A DNA stretch of 40,235 nucleotides from an uncultured Prevotellaceae bacterium (GTDB taxonomy: Bacteria; Bacteroidota; Bacteroidia; Bacteroidales; Bacteroidaceae). A program made the position numbers and the translations under genes. The stretch spans positions 1 to 40,235 of the forward strand of contig CAMVKN010000031.1 in NCBI GenBank assembly GCA_947168045.1, given 5' to 3'. Of this stretch, positions 32,311 through 40,235 are shown one piece after another. The notes under the pieces were generated by a model that did no database searches, was not told where the DNA came from, and saw only the letters and a list, made by a program, of their open reading frames with translations. The first letter of the stretch is position 1. Each line of letters begins with the position of its first letter.

Positions 32311-34086
32311 ATGAAAACGATGAATGACAATATAAGGAAAACAAGCCTGAACGTGATGGTGAAGTGGTTGTTGGGCGCAGCATGCCTCACGCTCCATGCT
32401 TCAATTCTCACTTCCTGCAGCGACATGCTCGACCAGGACTCCGACATGGTGCGCTTTGCCGATGAGGGCATGCTCAGCCGAGCCACCGACTCCATCTACA
32501 ACGTGACGGGCATCATGAAGCAGATGCAGGCCCTGGCCGACCGCACCATCGTGCTGGGTGAGGTGCGCGGCGACCTGGTTGATGTCAACAACTACACATC
32601 GGCCGACGTGCGCGACGTGGCCATGTTCAACATCGGCACCGCCAATCGCTATAACCGGCCACGCGACTACTACGCCGTCATCAACAACTGCAACTATTTC
32701 CTGGCCAAGGCCGACACCACGCTGCGGAACAGTCAGGGACAACGCATCTTCGAGAAGGAATATGCCGCCGTGAAAGCCTACCGCGCCTGGACCTACTTCC
32801 AGCTCGCACTTGTCTACGGTCAGGTGCCCTTCGTCACTGAGCCCTTGCTCGACATGAACATCGACGAGTCCAGCTTCCCCGTGTACAACCTCCAGCAAGT
32901 GTGCAGCTACTTCATTGCTGACCTTGCCCCCTGGGCCACTACCGAGATGCCAGGCTATGGCACCATCGGCAATGTGGAGTCGCGCCTCACCTATTTTCCC
33001 ATACATATCCTCATGGGCGAGCTCAACCTCTGGGCCGGCAATTACCGCGAGGCTGCCCTCTGCTACTATCGCTACATCTCCACTCGCAACGGCACCAACA
33101 CCTCCTGGCCCTTAGGCTCGTTGCGGCTGGAGTGGACGCGCGACGACGGCAAGTACGAACGCTACACCGACGCATGGTCACAACAGGCCTTCGGGCCTGC
33201 ATCCGAGCACTACGGCGAGGCTGGCGAACTGGTCACCATGACGCCCGGCGACAGCATTCCCACCTCGCCCAACTTCAGCTCGCTGCCCAGTCTCTTCAAC
33301 ACTAATACGCTTAACGACGGCTACTACTCACTCGTCCCCTCTGAGGCGATGCGGCAGCTATCAGCCAGACAGGTCTACTGCAACCTCACCACCACGGGCG
33401 ATGTGGGCTACGCTCCTTCCAACCTTACCGAGAACTTCAGCGGCGACTTACGCCTCTCAGCCGCCTATCACACCTACAACTATAATATAGGCGGACTTCC
33501 CGCCACGGCCGGACGCCCCACGCAGCAGCATATAGAGAAATACTCCTACAGTACCAACGTGCACATCTGGCGGCGCGCCATGGTCTATCTCCACATGGCA
33601 GAGGCGCTCAACCGTGCAGGCATGCCCGAATTGGCCTTCCGCTTCCTCTCTACAGGCGTGAACAACCGTGTCATTGCCGAGATGCAGCACCTGTACCCCG
33701 CAGACAGCATCTACCTGGCGCAGTTTGATTTCCGCAACACTGACTACGTGCTGCGCACCGAAGACCCTGCTGGCTACACTACCCTGGGCATCCACTCGCG
33801 CGGCTGCGGCTATACCGAGCGCAACGAGTTCTATACGATGCCCGAAGGCTCGCTCGACGAGCAGATGAAAGCCGTAGAGGACCTCATCGTTGACGAGGAA
33901 GCGCTGGAGCTGGCTTTTGAGGGTCACCGCTTCTACGACCTCATGCGTGTGGCCCTGCGGCGCGACGACCCAGCCTATCTGGCACAGCGCATCCTGGCCC
34001 GGCGAGGCGAGGGCGTAGCCTCGGGCATCACCGTCAATCTACTCAATCCTGACAACTGGTATCTGCCCTTTGCTGCCGACAAATAG
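32311..34086 (+). CDS. SusD/RagB-family outer-membrane lipoprotein (SusD2)
   Basis: This 591-aa protein has a signal peptide ending in ILTSC (Cys36), then SDMLDQDSDMV. The C-terminal family motif is DEEALELAFEGHRFYDLMRVAL. Helical repeats occur in the first half (AAVKAYRAWTYFQLALVYG). It is the glycan-binding lid of SusC2. It differs clearly from SusD1 in sequence, so the two pairs probably take different ligands or different sizes of one glycan. It is the last gene of the FAS1-Sus operon; a new promoter follows at 34150. Confidence 0.94.
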   Translation: MKTMNDNIRKTSLNVMVKWLLGAACLTLHASILTSCSDMLDQDSDMVRFADEGMLSRATDSIYNVTGIMKQMQALADRTIVLGEVRGDLVDVNNYTSADVRDVAMFNIGTANRYNRPRDYYAVINNCNYFLAKADTTLRNSQGQRIFEKEYAAVKAYRAWTYFQLALVYGQVPFVTEPLLDMNIDESSFPVYNLQQVCSYFIADLAPWATTEMPGYGTIGNVESRLTYFPIHILMGELNLWAGNYREAALCYYRYISTRNGTNTSWPLGSLRLEWTRDDGKYERYTDAWSQQAFGPASEHYGEAGELVTMTPGDSIPTSPNFSSLPSLFNTNTLNDGYYSLVPSEAMRQLSARQVYCNLTTTGDVGYAPSNLTENFSGDLRLSAAYHTYNYNIGGLPATAGRPTQQHIEKYSYSTNVHIWRRAMVYLHMAEALNRAGMPELAFRFLSTGVNNRVIAEMQHLYPADSIYLAQFDFRNTDYVLRTEDPAGYTTLGIHSRGCGYTERNEFYTMPEGSLDEQMKAVEDLIVDEEALELAFEGHRFYDLMRVALRRDDPAYLAQRILARRGEGVASGITVNLLNPDNWYLPFAADK

Positions 34087-34149
34087 CCACCTTATCAATA
34101 TATCTCCATTTACCGATAATAATTGCCCCCGCTGGTCATCCTTTTGGCA

Positions 34150-34157
34150 TAACTTTG
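34150..34157 (+). promoter_or_regulatory. -7 box before the GH3 gene
   Basis: TAACTTTG is an exact TAnnTTTG, about 43 bp before the ATG at 34200. No good TTTG lies 19 bp upstream; the nearest TTG is at 34123-34125. The promoter is likely but weaker than the others. Confidence 0.55.
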
Positions 34158-34199
34158 CAGCACAAATCAAAGAAAGCACGAATCAAAGAAAAGAACACC

Positions 34200-36953
34200 A
34201 TGAAGCTATCAGTTAAAACCATCATAGCAGCTGCCTTCTTCGCCCTGTCCGCACAGGCACAGCAGACGTGGAAAGACAGCTCACTGGGATTCCACGAGCG
34301 GGCCAAGGCCCTGGTGGCGCAGATGACACTGGACGAGAAAATCAACCAGGTGGGTCATCAGACCCTGCCCATCGACCGTCTGGGTCTGAAAGGCTACAAC
34401 TACTGGAGCGAGGCACTGCACGGCGTGGCCCGTTCTGGACTGGCCACGAGCTTTCCCGTTTCGAAAGCCATGTCGGCCACCTGGGACTTGCCGCTGGTAT
34501 TCCAGTGCGCCACCGCCACCAGCGATGAGGCTCGTGTATATAATAACAAGCAGGGCAAGGGACTCATCTACTGGTGTCCTACCATCAACATGAGCCGCGA
34601 CCCGCGCTGGGGGCGCGACGAGGAGAACTATGGCGAGGATCCCTATCTCTGCGGGCGCATCGCCGTGGAATATGTGAAAGGCATGCAGGGCGATGACCCC
34701 AAATATTTCAAGACCATCGCCACGGCCAAGCACTTCGCCGCCAATAACTATGAGGGCGGGCGCCACAGCACTTCGTCGGACATGGACGCGCGCAACCTGC
34801 GTGAATACTATCTGCCTGCATTCGAGATGTGCGTCCGCGAGGCCAACGTGCGCAGCATCATGTCGGCCTACAACGCCCTGAATGGTACGCCATGCGGCGC
34901 CAACCACGAACTGCTCATCGACATCTTGCGCACGGAGTGGGGCTTCACGGGCTTCGTCACCAGCGACTGCGGCGCCATCGACGACATCTATCAGAACCAC
35001 AGGTATGTCAGCACTGGTGCCGAGGCATCGGGCGTGGCCATGCGCAACGGTGAAGACCTGAACTGCGGCAGCACCTTCCAGCAATACTGCAAAGAGGCCA
35101 TACAGAAGGGTTACCTCACCGAGGCCGAGCTGGACACCGCACTGGTGCGAGTGCTGGAGGCCCGATTCTCCGTGGGCGAGTTCGACGGCCCATCAGAGGT
35201 GCGGTGGCAGCAGGTGCCCGACACGATGCTCAACTGTCAGCACCACAAGGAGCTGGCCCTGCGCGCCGCCCAGGAGAGCATTGTGCTGCTAAAAAACGAC
35301 AGTCCTGCGGAGGGGGCCGAGCCACTGCTGCCGCTTAGGAAAGGGCAGACGGTATGCGTCATCGGACCATTGGCGCGCACAGTCAGTCTGGGCGGATACA
35401 GCGGCTCTCCCACGGCCCTCACCACTCCCCTCGACGGCATCGCACAGAAGATGGGCGTCAGCAGCAGCGACGGACGGGTGGAGTTTGAAGACTGCGACGA
35501 CATGAGCGCCCACGGCAACAACCACCTCGTCATTGAGGCCAACGGCTCTGGCGGAAACCTGGGCTATATCCACAATGCCGACTGGGTGAGCTTTTCGGAG
35601 GTAGACTTCGGCCAAGGCGTGAGCAAGCTCACCATCAACGCTGCCGCACAGAACAGCAACCCCACCGTGGTGCGTATCAACCTCGACACCCGCGTAAAAA
35701 GCACTCCCGACCTGCAGATCTCACTGCCACCCACCGGCAGCTGGAGCACATACCAGCAAAAAACCTTCAATGTTGACCCGGCCATCTTCAACGGCAAGCA
35801 CAAAGTGTACTTCCAGTTCTATTTCACTGGCAACACCTACGGAGCCAACATGGACTGGTTCCATTTCTACAACCCCGATGACCCCAATCCCCTGCAGAGC
35901 GACGGGCCACTCTACTACGTGCGTGGCTGCAACATCAACGACACCAAGGCCAACGACTATGCCACGGCACGCGAGTTTGCGGCCAAGGCCGACGTCGTGG
36001 TGCTCTGCCTGGGCACCGACCTCGAGACCAGCGACGAAGGCCGCGACCGCAAGACGCTCACCTTGCCCGGCGGGCAGCAGCAACTGCTGCAAGAGGTATG
36101 CTCGGTGAACAAGAACGTAGTGCTGGTGCTGCAGACATGCTCGTCGATGAGCATCGCGTGGGCGCAGCAAAACGTGCCTGCCATCGTGGAGGCATGGTAT
36201 GGCGGACAGGCACAGGGCCAGGCACTCGCTGACGTGCTCTACGGCGACTACAACCCTTCGGGCAAGCTCACCAGCACGTGGTATCGTGCACTGGCCGATC
36301 TCCCTGCCGGTATGCAGCAGTATGACATCCGCCGCAATCACTACACCTATATGTATTACGACAAAGAACCCCTATATCCCTTCGGCTATGGTCTGAGCTA
36401 CACCACCTACGAGTATAGCAACCTGAGTTTGAGTCGCCAGCACCTGGCACAGGGCGAGACGCTCACCGTGAGTTTCGACGTGACGAACACCGGACAGCAC
36501 GACGGCGACGAGGTGGTGCAGCTCTACACCCACGCCCGCAGTCAGATAGAGCGGCCGCTGAAGGAGCTGAAGGGCTTCGACCGCATCAGCATCCCCGCAG
36601 GCGAGACACGCCATGTGGAGCTGCCCCTGAGTCACGACCAGCTGACCTACTACAACACTGAGACCAACACCTTCGACGTGGAGGAGGGCATCGTCGACGT
36701 GATGGTCGGTGCCTCGTCGGCCGACATACGCCTGCGCGCCACCATTACCACCGGCGCAGCCACCGTGAGGGGCACCTACCTGAGCCAGCCGTCGCACGTC
36801 GCCACACCCCTGGCCCCGGTAGCCGGCAAGACCGATGGCGTCTACGACCTGCAGGGGCGCCGCCTCGACACTCAACACCCGACGTCCGGCTTTCAACGTC
36901 GCCACGGGCTGTTCATCAGCGGTGGCACAAAGTACATCAAACGTTTCCAATAA
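34200..36953 (+). CDS. GH3 family beta-xylosidase-like glycosidase with inserted CBM6-like domain
   Basis: This secreted enzyme is 917 aa (MKLSVKTIIAAAFFALSAQA signal peptide). The ATG at 34200 is used because the frame upstream overlaps the promoter. GH3 enzymes release terminal beta-linked sugars. The motif YWSEALHGVA is typical of the xylosidase/arabinofuranosidase branch rather than beta-glucosidases. The nucleophile is Asp256 in TSDCGAIDD, and KHFAANN is the usual substrate-binding loop. Between the two GH3 domains, at about 430-562, lies a CBM6-like beta-sandwich (LVIEANGSGGNLGYIHNADW to MDWFHFYNPDD). A fibronectin-like domain follows (ETLTVSFDVTNTGQHDGDEV). The tail YDLQGRRLD...HGLFISGGTKYIKRF resembles type IX sorting tails. 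Activity on xylan oligomers is likely but not proven. Confidence 0.9.
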   Translation: MKLSVKTIIAAAFFALSAQAQQTWKDSSLGFHERAKALVAQMTLDEKINQVGHQTLPIDRLGLKGYNYWSEALHGVARSGLATSFPVSKAMSATWDLPLVFQCATATSDEARVYNNKQGKGLIYWCPTINMSRDPRWGRDEENYGEDPYLCGRIAVEYVKGMQGDDPKYFKTIATAKHFAANNYEGGRHSTSSDMDARNLREYYLPAFEMCVREANVRSIMSAYNALNGTPCGANHELLIDILRTEWGFTGFVTSDCGAIDDIYQNHRYVSTGAEASGVAMRNGEDLNCGSTFQQYCKEAIQKGYLTEAELDTALVRVLEARFSVGEFDGPSEVRWQQVPDTMLNCQHHKELALRAAQESIVLLKNDSPAEGAEPLLPLRKGQTVCVIGPLARTVSLGGYSGSPTALTTPLDGIAQKMGVSSSDGRVEFEDCDDMSAHGNNHLVIEANGSGGNLGYIHNADWVSFSEVDFGQGVSKLTINAAAQNSNPTVVRINLDTRVKSTPDLQISLPPTGSWSTYQQKTFNVDPAIFNGKHKVYFQFYFTGNTYGANMDWFHFYNPDDPNPLQSDGPLYYVRGCNINDTKANDYATAREFAAKADVVVLCLGTDLETSDEGRDRKTLTLPGGQQQLLQEVCSVNKNVVLVLQTCSSMSIAWAQQNVPAIVEAWYGGQAQGQALADVLYGDYNPSGKLTSTWYRALADLPAGMQQYDIRRNHYTYMYYDKEPLYPFGYGLSYTTYEYSNLSLSRQHLAQGETLTVSFDVTNTGQHDGDEVVQLYTHARSQIERPLKELKGFDRISIPAGETRHVELPLSHDQLTYYNTETNTFDVEEGIVDVMVGASSADIRLRATITTGAATVRGTYLSQPSHVATPLAPVAGKTDGVYDLQGRRLDTQHPTSGFQRRHGLFISGGTKYIKRFQ

Positions 36954-37015
36954 ACCATTAAACTGAATAATTTTACTTTACTAACTAAATATTAATCATT
37001 AAAACGACATTCAGT

Positions 37016-39835
37016 ATGAAGAATTTGTTTACCTTTGGCATGAAGCGCGCCGCCCTGGCTGCGGCCCTTCTGACGGGCTGTTTCACAGCCCAGGCCCAAA
37101 CCTTCAACGTGGGCGATGCCGTGACCTCATTCGTAGCCAGTGAGGACTATGGCATTCTCGTAGCTCCGGAGCTGAGCACCGACACAGAGCTCAACAACTG
37201 GGCTGCCGTCAACACCAACGACCAGAACCGTATCAACGGCAAATGGGATCCCCGCGCCTGGTATGCCGTGTTCGAGATCAACGCCCCCGCCGCCGGCAAG
37301 TACGGTGTGGAGGTGCAGGTGCGTTCCACCACCAACAACTGGCAGGTGGCTTTCTCTACCTCAGCCAGCCTCGATGCCTCTGAGCGAGCTTCCATCGGCG
37401 TGGCCCCTGAGTGGGAACAGTATGCCCGTGCGCTGAAGCTCTCGAAGGTGGCTACCGAGACCACCGAGATTGAGCCCGCCGTGCTTGACGAGGAGGGCAA
37501 CATCCTCAGTCCCGCCATCACTGAGACCAGCTATACCTTCAGCGAGGGTGAGTGGGAGACCATCTACACAACCGTCGACCTCTTGGAGGGCCACAACTAT
37601 GTCACCTTCTGGCTGAGCCGTCACTTCCTGGACGACGACAGCAACATGACGTCGGCCGACGGCGGCATCCTGGGCTTCTATGTGAAGAGCCTGAAGGTGC
37701 TGCCGCAGGAGGCTGCTGCCCCCGCTGAGGTGCTGCAGCAGGCCACGCGCCGTATCTGGATGAAGGATAACTACGGCCAGATGAGCACTGCAGAGAATGC
37801 CACGCTCAACGCCAACTATGCAACGCTGCACGCTGCCGTCGCTGCTGCCAACTACAGCGCCAGCACTGACGCCCTGAAAGCCGACATCGAGGCAACCGAC
37901 AAGATTGAGAACAACCTGCGCCACGTCACTGGTCAAATCATTGGAGGCGGCAATGCCAGTTTCGACCTTCCCTTCTACCACTTCGCCACATCAGGCATCT
38001 GTGAAAACGAACGCGGCTACTATGAGGATGCGCCCGTTATTTTCGAGTACACCAACAGCAAAGACCTGGTCTATAAGTTTGTCACTACAGAAGCTGGTGT
38101 CTACTATCCGCAGTTCAAGATTGCTGCTGCTAACAACAACATGTTCCATGTGAACATCCTTGCCGCTGACAGTACCACAAAGGTGATGCCCCAGTGGGAC
38201 ATCGACGGAGGAACGGGAGCCTGGCAGAGCTATGAGGACCGTGTCAACAGCACCATCTACAAGTTTGAGGCTGAGGCCGGCGCCACCTATTTCATGACGA
38301 TGCATATCGACAACTACGTCAATTTCCGCGGCATCACCGTCAAACAGGTGACGCGTGAGCAGCATACCTATGCCGAAACCGAAGAACTGAGCAACAAGGC
38401 CAATGACCTGCTGGCACAGTACGGCTCGGGAATACAACTCTACATGATTGGAGGTAACCAGGCACTGCTGACGGCACTTGAGAACGCCATCGATGCCTTC
38501 ACCGAATTGGTGGAAGACGACGACCCGGAAATCATCACTGACGTCTACTATCAACTGCAGGAGGCCATCGCACAGCTGGAAGCCGCACCTAAGAACAATG
38601 TGCTGCCTACCACCGAAGAGACTCCGTTCAACCTCAACTGGTACAGCAACATCTACAATGCCGGAACGAAGGTTGACGGCGGCATCACCCAGATTGACAA
38701 TCTCCGCAACAACGGTTGGGTGGAGTACACCATCTACAACACCAAGGACCAAGCCTACAAGATGGACTTTGAGTTCGGTTCGGCCAACAGCGCCGAGCTG
38801 ACGTTCGTCGCCACTGCCATGGTGGAATATCAGGGTGAGACCCTCGAGATTGGCGTCACCGAGAGCGAGCCGATGCCCGGCACAGGCGGCTGGCAGGTGT
38901 TCGAGCCCAAATCGATGACCATCCCCGCCATGCCCGAGGGTCTGGTCACGCTGCGCTTCTCATGCAAGATTGATGCCAGCTACGCCGGCAACCCCCGTGC
39001 GTTCGTCCTCACCCCCATTGAGGGCACCGAGGGCCAGGGCCAGCAGGCCGTGGAGAAGGCCTACGAGGATTTGAAGGTGCTCTATAGCGACGATCGCTTT
39101 GCCGCACTCTACGAGCAGGCCGAGGCGCTCATCGCCCAGTATGGCGACCCCGACGTCTACGAGCAGCAGCTTGTGGTGAGCTTGCAGACGGCCCTCGACA
39201 ACGCCCGCGACGCTCAGGCCAATGCTGAGACGCTGACCGAGAAGGCCAACGCCTACAAAGCACTCGAGACGGCCATCGCCAACATGGCAGGCATCAAGGA
39301 GATTATATGGCAGGTCATCCCTGATACTGAGGAGAATCCCTTCGACCTGAAGCAGGGTGCCTTCAACCGCTGGCAGGTAGAGGGCGGCGGCAACATCGGC
39401 TACGGCTATCAGGGCGGCAGCGTGGAGTACTGCATCGATGTGCAGGAGGCCAAGACTTACGACATGGTACTCGAGATGTCCAATCCCGCTGAGGGTGGTT
39501 CTATCCGCACCACAGTCACCCAGGCCGGCACCGAGATCTACAATGAGGTGAAGGACGTGCCCAACACCGGCGGATGGGGCAACCACGAGAACGTCATCTT
39601 CACCATGAACCTGCCGAAGGCCAAGGTGCGCCTGCTGCTCTATGGCGAGACCGCTGCCGGCAACTGGGTGGGCAACATCTACGGCATCAAGTTCGTGGAC
39701 GCCGATCCTTCCGGCATCAGCAACATCAGCACCGACCGCACCGCACAGGGTGTCTACACGCTGCAAGGTGTTCGAGTAGAGAAGCCCACAAAGGGACTCT
39801 ACATCATCGGAGGCAAGAAAGTGCTGGTGAAATAA
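37016..39835 (+). CDS. Secreted multi-module protein with carbohydrate-binding-like domains and a sorting-type tail
   Basis: This 939-aa protein has a signal peptide (MKNLFTFGMKRAALAAALLTGCFTAQA). I see no catalytic domain. It alternates beta-sandwich segments that look like CBM6/CBM35-type domains with helical stretches. The beta segments are at about 25-240, 300-450, 525-665 and 760-895; the last two begin alike, with EETPFNL and EENPFDL, and contain GWVEYTIY and GSVEYCID. The helical linkers are at about 455-515 and 675-755. The C-terminus is YTLQGVRVEKPTKGLYIIGG followed by KKVLVK, a Prevotella-type sorting tail. It lies 62 bp after the GH3 stop with no clear promoter between, so it is probably co-transcribed. 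It may present or bind the glycan that the GH3 enzyme attacks. Confidence 0.75.
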   Translation: MKNLFTFGMKRAALAAALLTGCFTAQAQTFNVGDAVTSFVASEDYGILVAPELSTDTELNNWAAVNTNDQNRINGKWDPRAWYAVFEINAPAAGKYGVEVQVRSTTNNWQVAFSTSASLDASERASIGVAPEWEQYARALKLSKVATETTEIEPAVLDEEGNILSPAITETSYTFSEGEWETIYTTVDLLEGHNYVTFWLSRHFLDDDSNMTSADGGILGFYVKSLKVLPQEAAAPAEVLQQATRRIWMKDNYGQMSTAENATLNANYATLHAAVAAANYSASTDALKADIEATDKIENNLRHVTGQIIGGGNASFDLPFYHFATSGICENERGYYEDAPVIFEYTNSKDLVYKFVTTEAGVYYPQFKIAAANNNMFHVNILAADSTTKVMPQWDIDGGTGAWQSYEDRVNSTIYKFEAEAGATYFMTMHIDNYVNFRGITVKQVTREQHTYAETEELSNKANDLLAQYGSGIQLYMIGGNQALLTALENAIDAFTELVEDDDPEIITDVYYQLQEAIAQLEAAPKNNVLPTTEETPFNLNWYSNIYNAGTKVDGGITQIDNLRNNGWVEYTIYNTKDQAYKMDFEFGSANSAELTFVATAMVEYQGETLEIGVTESEPMPGTGGWQVFEPKSMTIPAMPEGLVTLRFSCKIDASYAGNPRAFVLTPIEGTEGQGQQAVEKAYEDLKVLYSDDRFAALYEQAEALIAQYGDPDVYEQQLVVSLQTALDNARDAQANAETLTEKANAYKALETAIANMAGIKEIIWQVIPDTEENPFDLKQGAFNRWQVEGGGNIGYGYQGGSVEYCIDVQEAKTYDMVLEMSNPAEGGSIRTTVTQAGTEIYNEVKDVPNTGGWGNHENVIFTMNLPKAKVRLLLYGETAAGNWVGNIYGIKFVDADPSGISNISTDRTAQGVYTLQGVRVEKPTKGLYIIGGKKVLVK

Positions 39836-39919
39836 GCACCGCCACACACCTTGCCAACTTACCCCTGACAGTACGAAGTTAGTTAATAGGTAAGGTTGTT
39901 TCGCAGCATGCGAACAAGG

Positions 39920-39958
39920 GAAAGAGGGGAGACCGCTGGGTCTCTCCTCTTTCAATTT
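39920..39958 (+). terminator. Strong intrinsic terminator of the GH3 operon
   Basis: A 15-bp stem (39920-39934 and 39939-39953) with one G-U pair and a 4-nt loop is followed by aattttg. It lies 85 bp after the last stop codon. This is the clearest terminator in the window. Confidence 0.85.
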
Positions 39959-39972
39959 TGACTTCCTTTCCA

Positions 39973-40098
39973 ACGCGCGCACACGCGCGTGAATTGGCGC
40001 ACTAAGTGCACCTATGGCTCTTAACCGGCTGACTTGCAAGTTGTTGATTGGTGCACCAAAGTTATTTTTGGTGCACCTGATCGTGCACCAAGTGCACC
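39973..40098 (+). repeat. GGTGCACC palindrome block, right copy
   Basis: The landmarks, in order, are an alternating GC hairpin (39973-39990), GTGCACC (40006), a cttgcaag segment (40033-40040), the 12-bp palindrome ttggtgcaccaa (40048-40059), GGTGCACC (40070) and two more GTGCACC (40083, 40092). The order matches the left block read on the minus strand. Both blocks thus follow the 3' end of an operon in the same relative direction. Confidence 0.75.
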
Positions 40099-40128
40099 AG
40101 CTGAGAAAGGACGGCAAGACACGTCCCC

Positions 40129-40155
40129 AAAAAAGTCCGACGGCTTCGGATTTTT
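40129..40155. terminator. Two-way hairpin, A-run and T-run
   Basis: tccga (40136-40140) and tcgga (40146-40150) pair around a 5-nt loop, with six As before and five Ts after. The shape could terminate transcription from either side. Confidence 0.5.
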
Positions 40156-40178
40156 GTCCCACGCCGTGGGACGTTTTT
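40156..40178 (+). terminator. 7-bp perfect hairpin with T-run
   Basis: gtcccac (40156-40162), loop gcc, gtgggac (40166-40172), then g and five Ts. It is terminator-like and lies directly after the preceding hairpin. Confidence 0.6.
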
Positions 40179-40181
40179 ATC

Positions 40182-40235
40182 TCATGGAGATAATCTCATA
40201 AAGTGCCGACTTATTGTCAAATTCTCGAGAGAATT
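40182..40235 (+). repeat. 54-bp element, right copy
   Basis: It matches 72-125 at 50 of 54 positions, same orientation, with the last 37 bases identical. It ends in the inverted repeat aattctc-ga-gagaatt exactly at the window edge, so it may continue beyond. Confidence 0.9.

Larger units (their letters stand above)
39836..40235. other. Repeat-rich non-coding region at the right end
   Basis: No credible gene is seen. It contains the operon terminator (39920-39958), an alternating GC hairpin (39973-39990: acgcgcg, 4-nt loop, cgcgcgt), the GGTGCACC block, two stacked terminator-like hairpins (40129-40178), and the right copy of the 54-bp element that reaches the window edge. Confidence 0.7.

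Noticed and set aside
38960..40162. 400-codon open frame on the minus strand at the right end
   Set aside because: Most of it is antisense to the 939-aa protein, and the rest crosses the terminator and repeat block.
72..40235. Integrative element with att sites at both ends
   Set aside because: The 54-bp repeats are suggestive, but there is no integrase, relaxase, transposase or tRNA gene, and the repeat may be dispersed. Kept only as a finding.

Overview
The window looks like a chromosomal segment of a Bacteroidota bacterium, most likely a gut or rumen Prevotella-type species. Four things point that way. There are two SusC/SusD pairs. Several genes are preceded by the Bacteroidota promoter (TTTG, 19 bp, TAnnTTTG). 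Lipoproteins carry Asp-rich sequence just after the lipid-modified Cys. Three secreted proteins end in a short tail of the type 'GLYIIGGKKVLVK'. The coding DNA is GC-rich and the intergenic DNA AT-rich. I saw no rRNA, tRNA, transposase, integrase, CRISPR array or transcriptional regulator.

Layout. (1) 1-534 is non-coding and repeat-rich: a 21-bp tandem repeat, a 54-bp element that recurs at the far right end, and GGTGCACC palindromes. (2) 535-12441, minus strand, is a three-gene operon: a giant secreted multidomain protein of about 3,392 aa, then two lipoproteins, one with modules resembling the giant's C-terminus and one fimbrillin-like. (3) 12658-13662, minus, is an EamA/DMT-family membrane transporter. 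(4) 13783-17161, plus, is a two-gene unit divergent from the transporter: a secreted YARHG-domain protein and a GH89 alpha-N-acetylglucosaminidase. (5) 17461-34086, plus, is a long operon, FAS1 - SusC - SusD - FAS1 - FAS1 - SusC - SusD, i.e. two outer-membrane uptake pairs interleaved with three fasciclin-domain lipoproteins. (6) 34200-39835, plus, has its own promoter: a GH3 beta-xylosidase-like enzyme with an inserted CBM6-like domain, and a 939-aa secreted protein with several beta-sandwich, carbohydrate-binding-like domains. (7) 39836-40235 is non-coding: a strong terminator, a second GGTGCACC block and the second copy of the 54-bp element.

How the genes may work together (inference). Units 5 and 6 look like a polysaccharide utilisation locus: surface lipoproteins and SusD capture glycan, SusC imports it, and the GH3 enzyme and its CBM-rich partner act at the surface or in the periplasm. 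The substrate is not certain; the GH3 sequence type points to xylo-oligosaccharides. The GH89 unit acts on alpha-linked GlcNAc and is probably a separate function. The giant-protein operon looks like a surface adhesin or structural system.

The most unusual signal is a family of heptanucleotide (7-bp) repeats scattered through the window. They occur inside open genes (transporter loop, GH89 at three places, two signal peptides) and between genes. Because 3 x 7 bp equals 7 codons, they appear in proteins as heptapeptide repeats. One GH89 copy surrounds a 20-bp perfect inverted repeat and sits a few residues before the catalytic nucleophile.
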